Source: Bacteroidales bacterium
GTDB taxonomy: Bacteria > Bacteroidota > Bacteroidia > Bacteroidales > UBA932
Assembly: GCA_017619675.1 (NCBI GenBank)
Contig: JAFZRX010000009.1
Location: forward strand, 124,001-188,000
DNA: 64,000 bases
Direction of reading: 5' to 3'
A program made the translations under genes and the position numbers. The notes under the pieces are model-generated. The model saw only the letters and a list, made by a program, of their open reading frames with translations, did no database searches and was not told where the DNA came from. Shown here piece after piece: positions 18,501 through 25,548 of the stretch. Position 1 is the first letter of the stretch. Every line of letters starts with the position of its first letter.

Positions 18501-18578
18501 CCGGCCGGCGGCCCGCCAATGGGCGGCGGCGGAATGCCAATGGGTGGCGGCGGATTCCCCGGCGGCGGCCCTATGTAG
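15510..18578 (+). CDS. TonB-dependent-receptor-like outer-membrane beta-barrel protein, glycine-rich
   Basis: About 1022 residues. Signal peptide 1-23 (ends QTFAQ), CarboxypepD-regulatory-like beta-sandwich ~25-105 (TGTLKETSTGEPVGYATASI), a plug-like domain ~125-235 (TVEYNASSF, LAKLPGLEVGSDGSITANGE, RIYIDGKTFF), then a long barrel typical of the OMP_b-brl_3 group. Two glycine-rich tracts are present: residues ~301-335, before the first barrel strands, and ~976-1022, after the terminal strand motif RYVIVSLTFRFG. Codon use is biased towards highly expressed genes. No TonB box or SusD partner is visible, so transport of a specific ligand cannot be claimed. Monocistronic, ending in a hairpin. Confidence 0.85.
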   Translation: MNKLLRIALILAVSLTAAAQTFAQNITGTLKETSTGEPVGYATASITPAGSESVYKYAISDTKGAFSIESVKDGTYTLKVELMGYKTYTKEITVKGASVALGEIKLDEDSEMLDAAVVSDVANPIIVKKDTVEYNASSFLVTDNDMLQNLLAKLPGLEVGSDGSITANGETVTRIYIDGKTFFLDDPTLASQNIPAKMVEKVKVIKKKSEQAEFSGIDDGQEETVIDLTVQQSMMNGIFANVMLGGGHDFKGEKISADVAAQDQLGALAQNDAFRFQSNAMVGNFKSNSQISVILNASNAGAGGMGGRGGGMGGGGFGGPGGGGGGMGGFGGGGLTTSYMAGLNGAFDLLDNKMELSSNYSYNGSNSLTGSMSTSYVTQTDGSQVTNWTNSKGTSNNGGHSIGMRLTHKFSDSANIVFEPQIRFNKTGSVSSSLNSSEHSVRGLTNDGWSSSISDGNSINTSGRFVYRQRILIPGRTLSVNLNWNYGTNDSESFTQSLTNMYTGSIMNKSFVNQRNENKSTNASAGARIEYVEPMGNNFYLSGNYSYNWSISNSSKDTYNSGLYDQDAFSLNNLTYNRNGEVYDDVYSNKIVNRTIQQQIGANVMYQSEGMNAQIGASLMPRNIFNETNGKSYTDNAMNWAPNASIRADLGQNGNLRINYSGRSNQPSTNQLMPVMDNSNPTRMSLGNPYLTSYFNHNLRTEIGYTDRNTFFTTRLSLNGGVNQNPIVNATWMDNAAVQYSFPINASPSWNGSISWMLNTPIGKSNFRINNNLSMNYSESHSYLGVASIDMTGYFNANKEFDYELFHSDYFGDNPTKNFNDYFKDNKNQNLSFNENLRITYRLDYFEATLGGRTRVSMPKSTYESVNSSPTTWNNSVSMNITWNEPNTGLGLTTDGTYNWYIGYTTDQPANFIWNAEITKLIFNNNATLAIRGYDLLNQTKTFNESISGNRRTESRSLALGRYVIVSLTFRFGTFGRGGRGGGRGNRGGGGNFGGGMPAGGPPMGGGGMPMGGGGFPGGGPM

Positions 18579-18601
18579 CAGATAGCTTTTCAACGGAATA
18601 A

Positions 18602-18629
18602 AGAGACCGATCCTTACGGACCGGTCTCT
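18602..18629 (+). terminator. Terminator hairpin after the barrel-protein gene
   Basis: Twelve-base arms AGAGACCGATCC (18602-18613) and GGACCGGTCTCT (18618-18629) pair with one mismatch around a TTAC loop. The following CTATTATTA is only moderately T-rich. Confidence 0.65.
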
Positions 18630-18646
18630 CTATTATTAGGAGGAGG

Positions 18647-18720
18647 GTGTGGGTGCAGTGTTCAAAAAAGCTTTCGGCGTCAAGCCTGCATTGTCGCTTT
18701 TTTGAACACTGCATCCACAT
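18647..18720. repeat. 25-bp inverted repeat forming a long hairpin
   Basis: Arms 18647-18671 and 18696-18720 pair over 25 positions: 17 inner pairs are perfect (core GCAGTGTTCAAAAAAGC / GCTTTTTTGAACACTGC), and the outer eight include two G-T wobbles. The 24-base loop holds a small GGC/GCC stem. It lies between the terminator of the barrel-protein gene and the promoter of the next operon. No second copy was noticed in the window. Confidence 0.85.
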
Positions 18721-18746
18721 CCGACACCCTAAGTGGAGGAATTTAG

Positions 18747-18754
18747 TATATTTG
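18747..18754 (+). promoter_or_regulatory. Minus-7 box of the 5-FCL operon
   Basis: TATATTTG ends six bases before the ATG at 18761, so the transcript would have almost no leader. No TTTG at the expected minus-33 position. Confidence 0.55.
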
Positions 18755-18760
18755 TATGAT

Positions 18761-19300
18761 ATGTGTAAAGAGTGGAGAAAGAAAAGGTTGCGCGGTAAGA
18801 TACGCGGTTCCGTAGCGGACGCGGCGCAGGACGTGAGCATCTGGTCGCAGGTGGAGGACCTTCCGGAATTCAAGGCGGCCGGCAGCGTGCTGCTGTACTG
18901 GTCCATGGCTTCGGAAGTGGACACTCACGCCTTTGCGCAGCGCTGGTACGGCCGCAAGAAACTGTATCTGCCAAAGGTATCGGGCGAAAGCCTTGAGATC
19001 AGGGAGTACATTCCGGACGACATCGCCCCAGGCTACAGAGGCATCATGGAACCTTCGGACAAGGCTCCGGTAGCGGAGAAGGTGGACCTGGTGATAGTGC
19101 CGGGAATGGCGTTCGACGCGCGGGGCAACCGCCTGGGCCGCGGAGGCGGCTTCTACGACAGGCTGCTGCCTTCGCTTTCCTGTCCCAAGGTGGGAGTGTG
19201 CCGCAGGCACCAGTTCGTGGAGGAGGTGCCGGTACAGGCCTGGGACCAGAAAGTTGATATTGTTGTTACCCCTGCAAATTGTTATATTTGCAAGATATGA
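18761..19300 (+). CDS. 5-formyltetrahydrofolate cyclo-ligase
   Basis: 179 residues. ATP-dependent conversion of 5-formyl-THF to 5,10-methenyl-THF. The family signature GNRLGRGGGFYDRLL (residues ~124-138) is intact, the N-terminal basic WRKKRLRGKIRG supplies the phosphate-binding part, and PGMAFD precedes the signature as expected. I chose ATG 18761; the frame stays open upstream into the inverted repeat but that stretch has no family similarity. First gene of an operon with the LysE-type gene, whose ATG overlaps this stop (ATGA). Confidence 0.92.
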   Translation: MCKEWRKKRLRGKIRGSVADAAQDVSIWSQVEDLPEFKAAGSVLLYWSMASEVDTHAFAQRWYGRKKLYLPKVSGESLEIREYIPDDIAPGYRGIMEPSDKAPVAEKVDLVIVPGMAFDARGNRLGRGGGFYDRLLPSLSCPKVGVCRRHQFVEEVPVQAWDQKVDIVVTPANCYICKI

Positions 19301-19899
19301 TTGCAGATATACTCAAGTCTGTCCTTGTGGGAATATGCCTTGCGGCGCCTATCGGTCCGGTGGTGCTCACCGTAATGCAGAAAACCCTGTCTTACGGCCG
19401 TGAAACGGGAGTGAAGGCCGCATTGGGCTGTGCCGTGATGGATACGGTCTATGCGACGCTCAGTTTCATTGCCCTGGCCTTTATCAAGGGCTTCCTTGAG
19501 GAACACAAATTGCTGATAGCAATAATAGGCGGATGCGTGATCATCGCCCTGGGGGTGATAATGATGCTCAGCGATCCCTACTCCAATTATAGGGAGCGTA
19601 CCGCCAGCGGCTGGGCCGCGTTCTGGGAAGTAGCTTTCATAATCCTGACCAACCCGGGGTCCATACTGTATGACTTTACCGTATGCACCTTCTTTGGGCT
19701 TCAGGCAAAGAGCTGGGACCTGATTCCCCTCGCGTTGGGCGTATTTGCCGGTGAGGTCATTTTCTGGGCGCTGTTCACCCTGCTCTTCGGCCGCCTGCAC
19801 AGCAGGCTGGGCAAGGAGACCATAGTGAAACTCAGCAAGCTGTCAGGAGTTGTGCTGCTGGTTTGCGGCATAGTGATAATGATAAAAGGATTTATTTAG
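19297..19899 (+). CDS. LysE-family exporter
   Basis: 200 residues with about six membrane helices. The N-terminal helix ends in GICLAAPIGPVVLTVMQKTL, matching the LysE/RhtB signature GxxPGPxxxxxxxxxxxxG. Proteins of this family export amino acids or related small molecules using the proton gradient; the substrate here is unknown. Start ATG 19297 overlaps the preceding stop by four bases; a TTG at 19279 would only add cyclo-ligase codons. It lies 21 bases before the PASTA gene. Confidence 0.85.
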   Translation: MIADILKSVLVGICLAAPIGPVVLTVMQKTLSYGRETGVKAALGCAVMDTVYATLSFIALAFIKGFLEEHKLLIAIIGGCVIIALGVIMMLSDPYSNYRERTASGWAAFWEVAFIILTNPGSILYDFTVCTFFGLQAKSWDLIPLALGVFAGEVIFWALFTLLFGRLHSRLGKETIVKLSKLSGVVLLVCGIVIMIKGFI

Positions 19900-19920
19900 A
19901 AACCAATATACTTGAATAAT

Positions 19921-20685
19921 ATGGGCAACTGGATAGTTAAGAACCTGGTATGGGCGGTAGTATATGTTCTGCTGCTGTTGGGTCTGGTAACTTTCGGACT
20001 TTCATTCTTGACAAATCACAATAAGGAGATAATAGTCCCTGACTTCACCACCATGACCGTGGCTGACGCCGCGGACATAGCGGAGCAGGCGGGAATCAGG
20101 GTTGAGGTGACGGACTCCGTGTACATCCGCAGGATGGACAAGGGAACCGTATACAGCCAGAACCCCACGGCCGGCAGCCGCGTGAAGAAGAACAGGATGA
20201 TACGCCTCACCATTAACGCCACCATGGCAAAGCAGGTGTCCATGCCCAACCTGGTAGGATATTCGATGCGCCAGGCAAAGGCCGAACTGTCTTCCAGGGG
20301 CCTCACGCTGGGGAACCTCATATACGTGAACGACATGGCCACCAACAACGTGCTCAAGCAGCAGTATCACGGCAGGGACATCGCTTCCGGCACCCCTATC
20401 GACAGCGGAGCGGAAGTGGACCTGGTGGTTGGCCTCAATCCTTCTGACAACCAGACGCTTGTGCCCAACGTGATTGGCATGAAGTACGCCAGGGCAGTAG
20501 ACGCCGTTCACGACAACTCCCTGAACGTTGCCCGCGTGACCTTTGACGACAGCGTGAAATCATATTCCGATTCCCTGAACGCGGTAGTATTCCGCCAGAG
20601 TCCGGCCGCTTCGTCGGCCCCTCTGGGAATGGGCGGCACCGTATCGCTGTCATTCACCCTGGACGAGTCCAAACTCCCACAATAA
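19921..20685 (+). CDS. Membrane-anchored PASTA-domain protein
   Basis: 254 residues: short cytoplasmic start, one membrane helix (~8-30, LVWAVVYVLLLLGLVTFGL), then three PASTA repeats outside the membrane (approximately 37-105, 108-176 and 183-254; for example VPDFTTMTVADAADIAEQAGI and VPNVIGMKYARAVDAV). PASTA domains bind peptidoglycan fragments or beta-lactam-like ligands in penicillin-binding proteins and kinases; here no kinase or transpeptidase domain is attached. Placement directly before rluD is common in Bacteroidota. Possible cell-wall sensor or scaffold; function not established. Confidence 0.9.
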   Translation: MGNWIVKNLVWAVVYVLLLLGLVTFGLSFLTNHNKEIIVPDFTTMTVADAADIAEQAGIRVEVTDSVYIRRMDKGTVYSQNPTAGSRVKKNRMIRLTINATMAKQVSMPNLVGYSMRQAKAELSSRGLTLGNLIYVNDMATNNVLKQQYHGRDIASGTPIDSGAEVDLVVGLNPSDNQTLVPNVIGMKYARAVDAVHDNSLNVARVTFDDSVKSYSDSLNAVVFRQSPAASSAPLGMGGTVSLSFTLDESKLPQ

Positions 20686-21764
20686 TGGTCAAGGAGTTCC
20701 TTACAGATACGGAACTGCAGGAGCAGGAACTGGAGCTGGACGAGGAACAGGGAATGTTCGAGCATTTCCGCCTTAGCGTAGACCAGGGCCAGGCTCCCAT
20801 CCGCATAGACAAATTCATGACCAGTCACATGGAGGACACTTCGCGTCACCGTGTGCAGATGGCCATTAAGGAGGGCTATGTGAAACTGGGGGACAAGACG
20901 GCCAAGGCTAACATGATTGTACGCCCCGGGGACGTGATCCGTTTCATAATGCCGTACCGAAGGCGCGGCATGGAGATAGTCCCGCAGGACATTCCCCTGG
21001 ACATAGTTTACGAGGACGATGACGTGCTCATAGTGAACAAGCCCGCAGGGATGGTGGTGCATCCGGGGCACGGCAATTACGAGGGGACATTGGTGAACGC
21101 CCTTGCCTTCTATCTGGGGATGCCGGAAGGGACTGACGGGGGAGACGGACACATGGGGGTGCTGGTGCACAGGATTGACAAGGACACAAGCGGACTACTG
21201 GTGGTTGCAAAGAACGAGGACGCCCAGCTGAACCTGGCCGGCCAGTTCTTCAAGCACAGCATAGAGAGGTGCTACAACGCCATAGTCTGGGGAGACATCA
21301 AGGAAGATGAAGGAACGGTGGACGCCCCGATCGAAAGGGATCCCAACGACCGGCTTCGCTTCCGCGTAGCCAAGGAAGAGGGGAGGGGGAAGAATGCCGT
21401 GACCCATTACAGGGTGCTTCAACGCTTCGGCTTCGTCACATTCGTGGAGTGCCGCCTGGAAACCGGCCGCACCCATCAGATAAGGGTGCATATGAGCCAC
21501 ATAGGCCACCCTCTTTTCAACGATGAGAGGTACGGCGGGGCCGAGATACGCAAAGGAACCATATACGCCAAATACAGGCAGTTTATAGCCAACTGCTTCA
21601 AGGAATGCCCCAGGCAGGCGCTGCACGCCAGGACACTGGGATTCGCCCATCCCTCAACGGGAGAGTGGATAAGGTTCGAGGCCGTCATTCCTGACGATAT
21701 GTCCCGTCTGCTGGAAAAATGGGACAGGTTTACAAAAAACGACCGCAATTATGAAGAGTGTTAA
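20685..21764 (+). CDS. rluD: 23S rRNA pseudouridine synthase, RluD type
   Basis: 359 residues. An S4 RNA-binding domain (~32-80, IRIDKFMTSHMEDTSRHRVQMAIKEGYV) precedes the catalytic domain. The active-site motif HRIDKDTSGLLVVAKN contains the invariant aspartate, and the later TGRTHQIRVHMSHIGHPLFND block is the family signature. RluD modifies helix 69 of 23S rRNA in the decoding region. The ATG overlaps the PASTA stop by one base (TAATG). The acidic N-terminal 25 residues (LQEQELELDEEQ) are an extension beyond E. coli RluD. Confidence 0.93.
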   Translation: MVKEFLTDTELQEQELELDEEQGMFEHFRLSVDQGQAPIRIDKFMTSHMEDTSRHRVQMAIKEGYVKLGDKTAKANMIVRPGDVIRFIMPYRRRGMEIVPQDIPLDIVYEDDDVLIVNKPAGMVVHPGHGNYEGTLVNALAFYLGMPEGTDGGDGHMGVLVHRIDKDTSGLLVVAKNEDAQLNLAGQFFKHSIERCYNAIVWGDIKEDEGTVDAPIERDPNDRLRFRVAKEEGRGKNAVTHYRVLQRFGFVTFVECRLETGRTHQIRVHMSHIGHPLFNDERYGGAEIRKGTIYAKYRQFIANCFKECPRQALHARTLGFAHPSTGEWIRFEAVIPDDMSRLLEKWDRFTKNDRNYEEC

Positions 21765-23376
21765 AATCTGGATGCTGGTACTTATGCTGCTGTTCGCAGC
21801 CTTTATGAGTGTGCCTTTCCTTGTTCCGCATGCAGGAGCGGCAATCCTCGTAGGATTCATCCCCCTGCTGTTCATGGATGTCCTGGCCGATGCCAAGGGC
21901 ATAAGGCATTTCTGGTGGTGGTACTACGGGGCCTTCGTCCTCTGGAATGCAGCCACCACGTTCTGGGTCTGCAACGCCACCGTGGGCGGCGGGATATTCG
22001 CCGTGCTGGCCAACGCCTTCCAGATGGCCCTCATTTTTGCTGTCTACCGCTTCTCCAAGAAGAAATTCCATCCTTTCGTGGCGCATCTTTTCCTGGCCTT
22101 CATGTGGATAGCCTGGGAGAGGTTCTATTTCAGCGCGGAGATCTCCTGGCCGTGGCTTACCCTTGGAAACGCCTTTGCCGGGACCACAAAGCTCATCCAG
22201 TGGTACGAGTACACCGGTACGCTGGGCGGATCCGTCTGGACATGGGCATGCAACCTGTGCCTGTTCTATCTGCTTCTTTTCCTCCTGGGAGGCCATTTCA
22301 AGGACATCAAGACAGTTGGGAAGATATTCCTTCCCGTGGGCTGCCTCATCCTTTTCGCCGCCCCAATGGTGCTTTCCATGCACATATACGATTCTTATAG
22401 GGAGGACAAATCGGACAGCCTGGACGTGCTCATAGCGCAGCCTAACTTCGACCCTTACCAGAAATTCACCTCCATGACCCAGGAAGAGCAGAACAAAGTC
22501 CTGCTGGACCTGTATGACAGGGAACTGTCAGGGAGACAGAACCTTCCCGAGCTCCTGCTCGCCCCGGAGACCTTCACAGGCGACATAATCCTGAACTCTG
22601 TGGAGATGAGCGATACCTATAACCTTTTCAGGGACTTCCTGGGCAATTATCCCGGAGTGAACCTGATATTCGGAGCGTCCACCCACCATTATATCTTCAG
22701 CGAGGAACGACCTACATACACGGCGCGCCAGGCCGGAGACGCCATCTGGTACGAGTCCCACAATTCCGCGTTCGTGATGGAGAAGAACGGCAGGTATGAC
22801 TTCTACAACAAGTCTTGCCTGGTAGTGGGTACGGAAAAGATGCCATATCCAAGGATCTTCGCCCCCATTGACGATAAACTGGGCGGAGTCATTGGCCGCT
22901 GCGTGGGCCAGGACGAGCCGTCCCTGCTCACTGTGAACAGATATGACAGCGAAGGTTGGCTTGAGTCTGAAGTGCCCATAGGCTGCGCCATCTGTTACGA
23001 AAGCGTTTACGGAGAGTATTGCACAGGATATGTCAAGGAAGGGGCCAAGGCCCTCACGGTCATCACCAACGACGCCTGGTGGGGTGACACCCCGGGCTAC
23101 AGGCAGCACCTCAGTTACTCCTGCCTCCGCGCCATAGAGACCAGGAGGGACATTGCCCGATGCGGAAACACCGGCATCAGCGCCTTCATAGACCAGAGGG
23201 GAGACATCCTCTCCAGAAGCAACTGGTGGAAGAGGGAAACCCTGGAGGGCAGGATATACCTGAACGACAAGGTGACTTTCTTTGTAGAGCACGGAGACCT
23301 TGCGGGACGCATATCCACCTGGCTGTTCCTGCTGTTGCTGCTCCTGCTGCTGGTGCGCTTCGCGGTACGCAAATAA
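21751..23376 (+). CDS. lnt: Apolipoprotein N-acyltransferase
   Basis: 541 residues. N-terminal membrane helices (about five to six, residues ~5-205), a periplasmic nitrilase-like domain, and a C-terminal helix (LFLLLLLLLLLVRF). The catalytic triad is visible as E273 (LAPETF), K354 (DFYNKS) and C415 (GCAICYES). It adds the third acyl chain to lipoproteins such as the two encoded in this window. The start overlaps rluD by 14 bases; it is the last gene of the operon and ends near a bidirectional terminator. Confidence 0.93.
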   Translation: MKSVKIWMLVLMLLFAAFMSVPFLVPHAGAAILVGFIPLLFMDVLADAKGIRHFWWWYYGAFVLWNAATTFWVCNATVGGGIFAVLANAFQMALIFAVYRFSKKKFHPFVAHLFLAFMWIAWERFYFSAEISWPWLTLGNAFAGTTKLIQWYEYTGTLGGSVWTWACNLCLFYLLLFLLGGHFKDIKTVGKIFLPVGCLILFAAPMVLSMHIYDSYREDKSDSLDVLIAQPNFDPYQKFTSMTQEEQNKVLLDLYDRELSGRQNLPELLLAPETFTGDIILNSVEMSDTYNLFRDFLGNYPGVNLIFGASTHHYIFSEERPTYTARQAGDAIWYESHNSAFVMEKNGRYDFYNKSCLVVGTEKMPYPRIFAPIDDKLGGVIGRCVGQDEPSLLTVNRYDSEGWLESEVPIGCAICYESVYGEYCTGYVKEGAKALTVITNDAWWGDTPGYRQHLSYSCLRAIETRRDIARCGNTGISAFIDQRGDILSRSNWWKRETLEGRIYLNDKVTFFVEHGDLAGRISTWLFLLLLLLLLVRFAVRK

Positions 23377-23395
23377 TCTCTAAAGGGAAATAAAA

Positions 23396-23427
23396 AAAGG
23401 GGAGAGCTATGACAGCTTCTCCCCTTT
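23396..23427. terminator. Bidirectional terminator between lnt and RNase G gene
   Basis: AAAGGGGAGAGCT (23396-23408) pairs with AGCTTCTCCCCTTT (23414-23427) with one bulged T around an ATGAC loop; seven A precede it on the plus strand, giving a U-run for minus-strand transcripts. It overlaps the last codons of the RNase G gene. Confidence 0.75.
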
Positions 23428-24969
23428 CTCGTCGTAGAATTCATATTGCAGGACTCCCAAATCTGTGCTTTCAACCAGATTCAGCCGGCATTTGTACTTC
23501 TTTTTCCATTTCCTGACATAGGAATGGAATCCGCGGCTCAGATAGGCTCCAAGGATTGGACTGACCTTAAGGTCAAGCGTACTGACGTGTTTCTCTGTCA
23601 CAAGATATGACAGTTTTTCCTCGATCTGTTCGTCGATTACCGCGCTTGAGGTTATCTTGCCCTTTCCATGGCACATGGGGCAGATTTCTGCGGTATCGAT
23701 CTGGGTTACAGGACGTATCCTCTGCCTTGTAATCTGCATCAGGCCGAATTTTGTGAGCGGCAGCACGTTGTGGCGGGCCCTGTCCTTCTTGAGAAGGTCT
23801 TCCATATACTTGAAGAGCGCAGCCCTGTGCTCCTGTGATTCCATGTCTATGAAATCCACAATCACAATACCTCCCATATCCCTCAGCCTAAGCTGGCGGG
23901 CGATCTCGTCCGCCGCAAGGCGGTTGACCTCGAAGGTGTTTTCTTCCTGATCGGTAGTCTTTGCACGGATACCGCTGTTCACGTCGATCACGTTCAGTGC
24001 TTCGGTCGTCTCAATGACCAGATAGGCGCCTTGTTTTAACGGGACCACCTTCCCGAAAGAGCTTTTAATCTGCCTGGTGACCTCGAAATGGTCGAATACA
24101 GGCTCTTTGCCATCGTAAAGCTTCACTATCTTCTCCTGCTCGGGAGAAATGATAGAGATGTAATCCTTGATTTCCTCGTAGGCGTTCTGCTCATTCACGA
24201 ATACGTTGCTGAATGAGTCGTTCAGAAGGTCCCTGAGGGTGACGGTGGTTTTGGAGAACTCAGTGAAGAGCAGCTCCACGCCTTTGCTCCTTGCGATCTT
24301 GTTCCAGGATGTTTTCCATTTGTCTATCAAAGAACGGAGTTCTCCTGCGAGAACCGCTGCGGTTTTTCCTTCGGCCGCCGTGCGAATTATCGCACCGTAG
24401 TTCTTGGGAAGAATGCTCTTGACCAGGGATTCCAGCCTGCGCCTTTCTTCTCCTGAACTTATTTTCTGGGAAACGCTCACCTTCTGTGCGAAGGGGAGCA
24501 GTACAATGTTTCGTCCTGCCAATGAAATTTCCGCGGTCAGCCGGGATCCTTTGGTGGAGATAGGTTCCTTCTTTATCTGGGCTATTATCATCTGGCCCTG
24601 TTTCAGGACATCCTCTATGCGGCCTTCCTTTGGCAGGACGGGGCCTATCTGGATGCGTGAGAACAGGTTCTCCATGTTGACGTTGGGATTTGAGCTCCTG
24701 ATAAACTTGTCATAGGCCTCAAAATACAATCCCAGGTCCAGATAATGGATGAAAGCTTCCTTTTCGTCGCCTATGTCCACAAATGCGGCGTTCATTGCCG
24801 GGAGTATCTTCTTGACTCTTCCAAGAAACACGTCTCCCACGGAACACGGACGATCCTGACTGGATTCTTTGTTCAGTTCTATGAGCCTGCCGTTTTCCAG
24901 CAGCGCAATCTGAACTTCGGACGGGGTGACATTCACCACCAGGTCCTTTACAGAATTCTCAGTTTCCAT
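23407..24969 (-). CDS. rng: Ribonuclease E/G family protein (RNase G)
   Basis: 520 residues. N-terminal S1 domain (~37-135, GDVFLGRVKKILPAMNAAFVDIGDEKEAFIH), 5' sensor/DNase I-like region, catalytic aspartates in NVIDVNSG and VIVDFIDM, and the zinc-link Cys pair CPMCHGKG that dimerises the enzyme. The length and lack of a long C-terminal scaffold fit RNase G rather than RNase E. Acts in rRNA 5'-end maturation and mRNA decay. Third gene of the HU-basic protein-rng unit, 76 bases after the short gene. Confidence 0.94.
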   Translation of the reverse strand: METENSVKDLVVNVTPSEVQIALLENGRLIELNKESSQDRPCSVGDVFLGRVKKILPAMNAAFVDIGDEKEAFIHYLDLGLYFEAYDKFIRSSNPNVNMENLFSRIQIGPVLPKEGRIEDVLKQGQMIIAQIKKEPISTKGSRLTAEISLAGRNIVLLPFAQKVSVSQKISSGEERRRLESLVKSILPKNYGAIIRTAAEGKTAAVLAGELRSLIDKWKTSWNKIARSKGVELLFTEFSKTTVTLRDLLNDSFSNVFVNEQNAYEEIKDYISIISPEQEKIVKLYDGKEPVFDHFEVTRQIKSSFGKVVPLKQGAYLVIETTEALNVIDVNSGIRAKTTDQEENTFEVNRLAADEIARQLRLRDMGGIVIVDFIDMESQEHRAALFKYMEDLLKKDRARHNVLPLTKFGLMQITRQRIRPVTQIDTAEICPMCHGKGKITSSAVIDEQIEEKLSYLVTEKHVSTLDLKVSPILGAYLSRGFHSYVRKWKKKYKCRLNLVESTDLGVLQYEFYDEKGEKLS

Positions 24970-25045
24970 AAGGAATTTCTATTATAAAGAACGAAAAATA
25001 AAGAGGCCGGACGGATCTCCCGCCCAACCTCATTCGACATCTAGA

Positions 25046-25135
25046 TTACTTCTTCTTATGTCTGTTCTTGCGCAAGCGCTTTTTACGCTTGTGCGTGGAC
25101 ATTTTATGTCTCTTTCTTTTCTTTCCGCTAGGCAT
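25046..25135 (-). CDS. 29-residue very basic protein, COX24/AURKAIP1-like
   Basis: Translation of the minus strand gives MPSGKKRKRHKMSTHKRKKR and then LRKNRHKKK, 29 residues of which about two thirds are Lys, Arg or His. It matches a short family annotated in Bacteroidota as AURKAIP1/COX24 domain protein; relatives in mitochondria (mS38) bind the small ribosomal subunit. A ribosome-associated role is therefore plausible but inferred. It lies 15 bases after the HU gene and 76 bases before rng on the same strand, so it is co-transcribed with both. Gene finders with a length cutoff will miss it. Confidence 0.85.
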   Translation of the reverse strand: MPSGKKRKRHKMSTHKRKKRLRKNRHKKK

Positions 25136-25150
25136 AAACTTAAGTATAAT

Positions 25151-25423
25151 TTATTTTACAGAATTTACGAAAGTCTTGGCTGGCTTGAAAGCTGGGATGT
25201 CGTGTGCAGGGATTGTAAGGGTGGTCTGCTTGGTGATGTTCCTGGCGGTCTTCTGAGCCCTGTGCTTGATGATGAAGCTGCCAAATCCGCGAAGGTAAAC
25301 AGGATTGCCCTTGCATACGGAATCCTTAACGCTCTCCATAAATCCCTCTACAACTGTCTGAACGGTTGCTTTCTCAATGCCGGTAGCCTTTGCTACTTCA
25401 TTTACTATTTCAGCTTTAGTCAT
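25151..25423 (-). CDS. HU/IHF-family DNA-binding protein
   Basis: 90 residues beginning MTKAEIVNEVAKATGIEKATVQTVVEGF, the helical dimerisation core, followed by the arm with GFGSF, RAQKTARN and PAHDIPAFKPAKTF, matching HU signature positions. Homodimeric nucleoid protein that bends DNA. It has its own near-perfect promoter and heads the operon with the 29-residue basic protein and RNase G gene. Confidence 0.95.
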   Translation of the reverse strand: MTKAEIVNEVAKATGIEKATVQTVVEGFMESVKDSVCKGNPVYLRGFGSFIIKHRAQKTARNITKQTTLTIPAHDIPAFKPAKTFVNSVK

Positions 25424-25466
25424 GATTTTAAATAGTTAATTAGGTGAGTTCCTTTATATTGGAGTG

Positions 25467-25497
25467 CAAAAGTAGGTTTTTTTTTTCAATAATCAAA
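25467..25497 (-). promoter_or_regulatory. HU-operon promoter
   Basis: On the minus strand TTTG (25497-25494), exactly 19 bases including a run of ten A, then TACTTTTG (25474-25467). Full consensus match; leader about 40 bases. Confidence 0.85.
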
Positions 25498-25507
25498 CAT
25501 TAGATTT

Positions 25508-25515
25508 TATATTTG
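25508..25515 (+). promoter_or_regulatory. Minus-7 box of the GH54 gene
   Basis: TATATTTG, 33 bases before the ATG at 25549. The upstream region at minus-33 is the T-run shared with the divergent HU promoter (TTTC instead of TTTG), so the two promoters overlap. Confidence 0.5.
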
Positions 25516-25548
25516 TATTTACTGAATCTGTAATCGTAAAATATTCAT

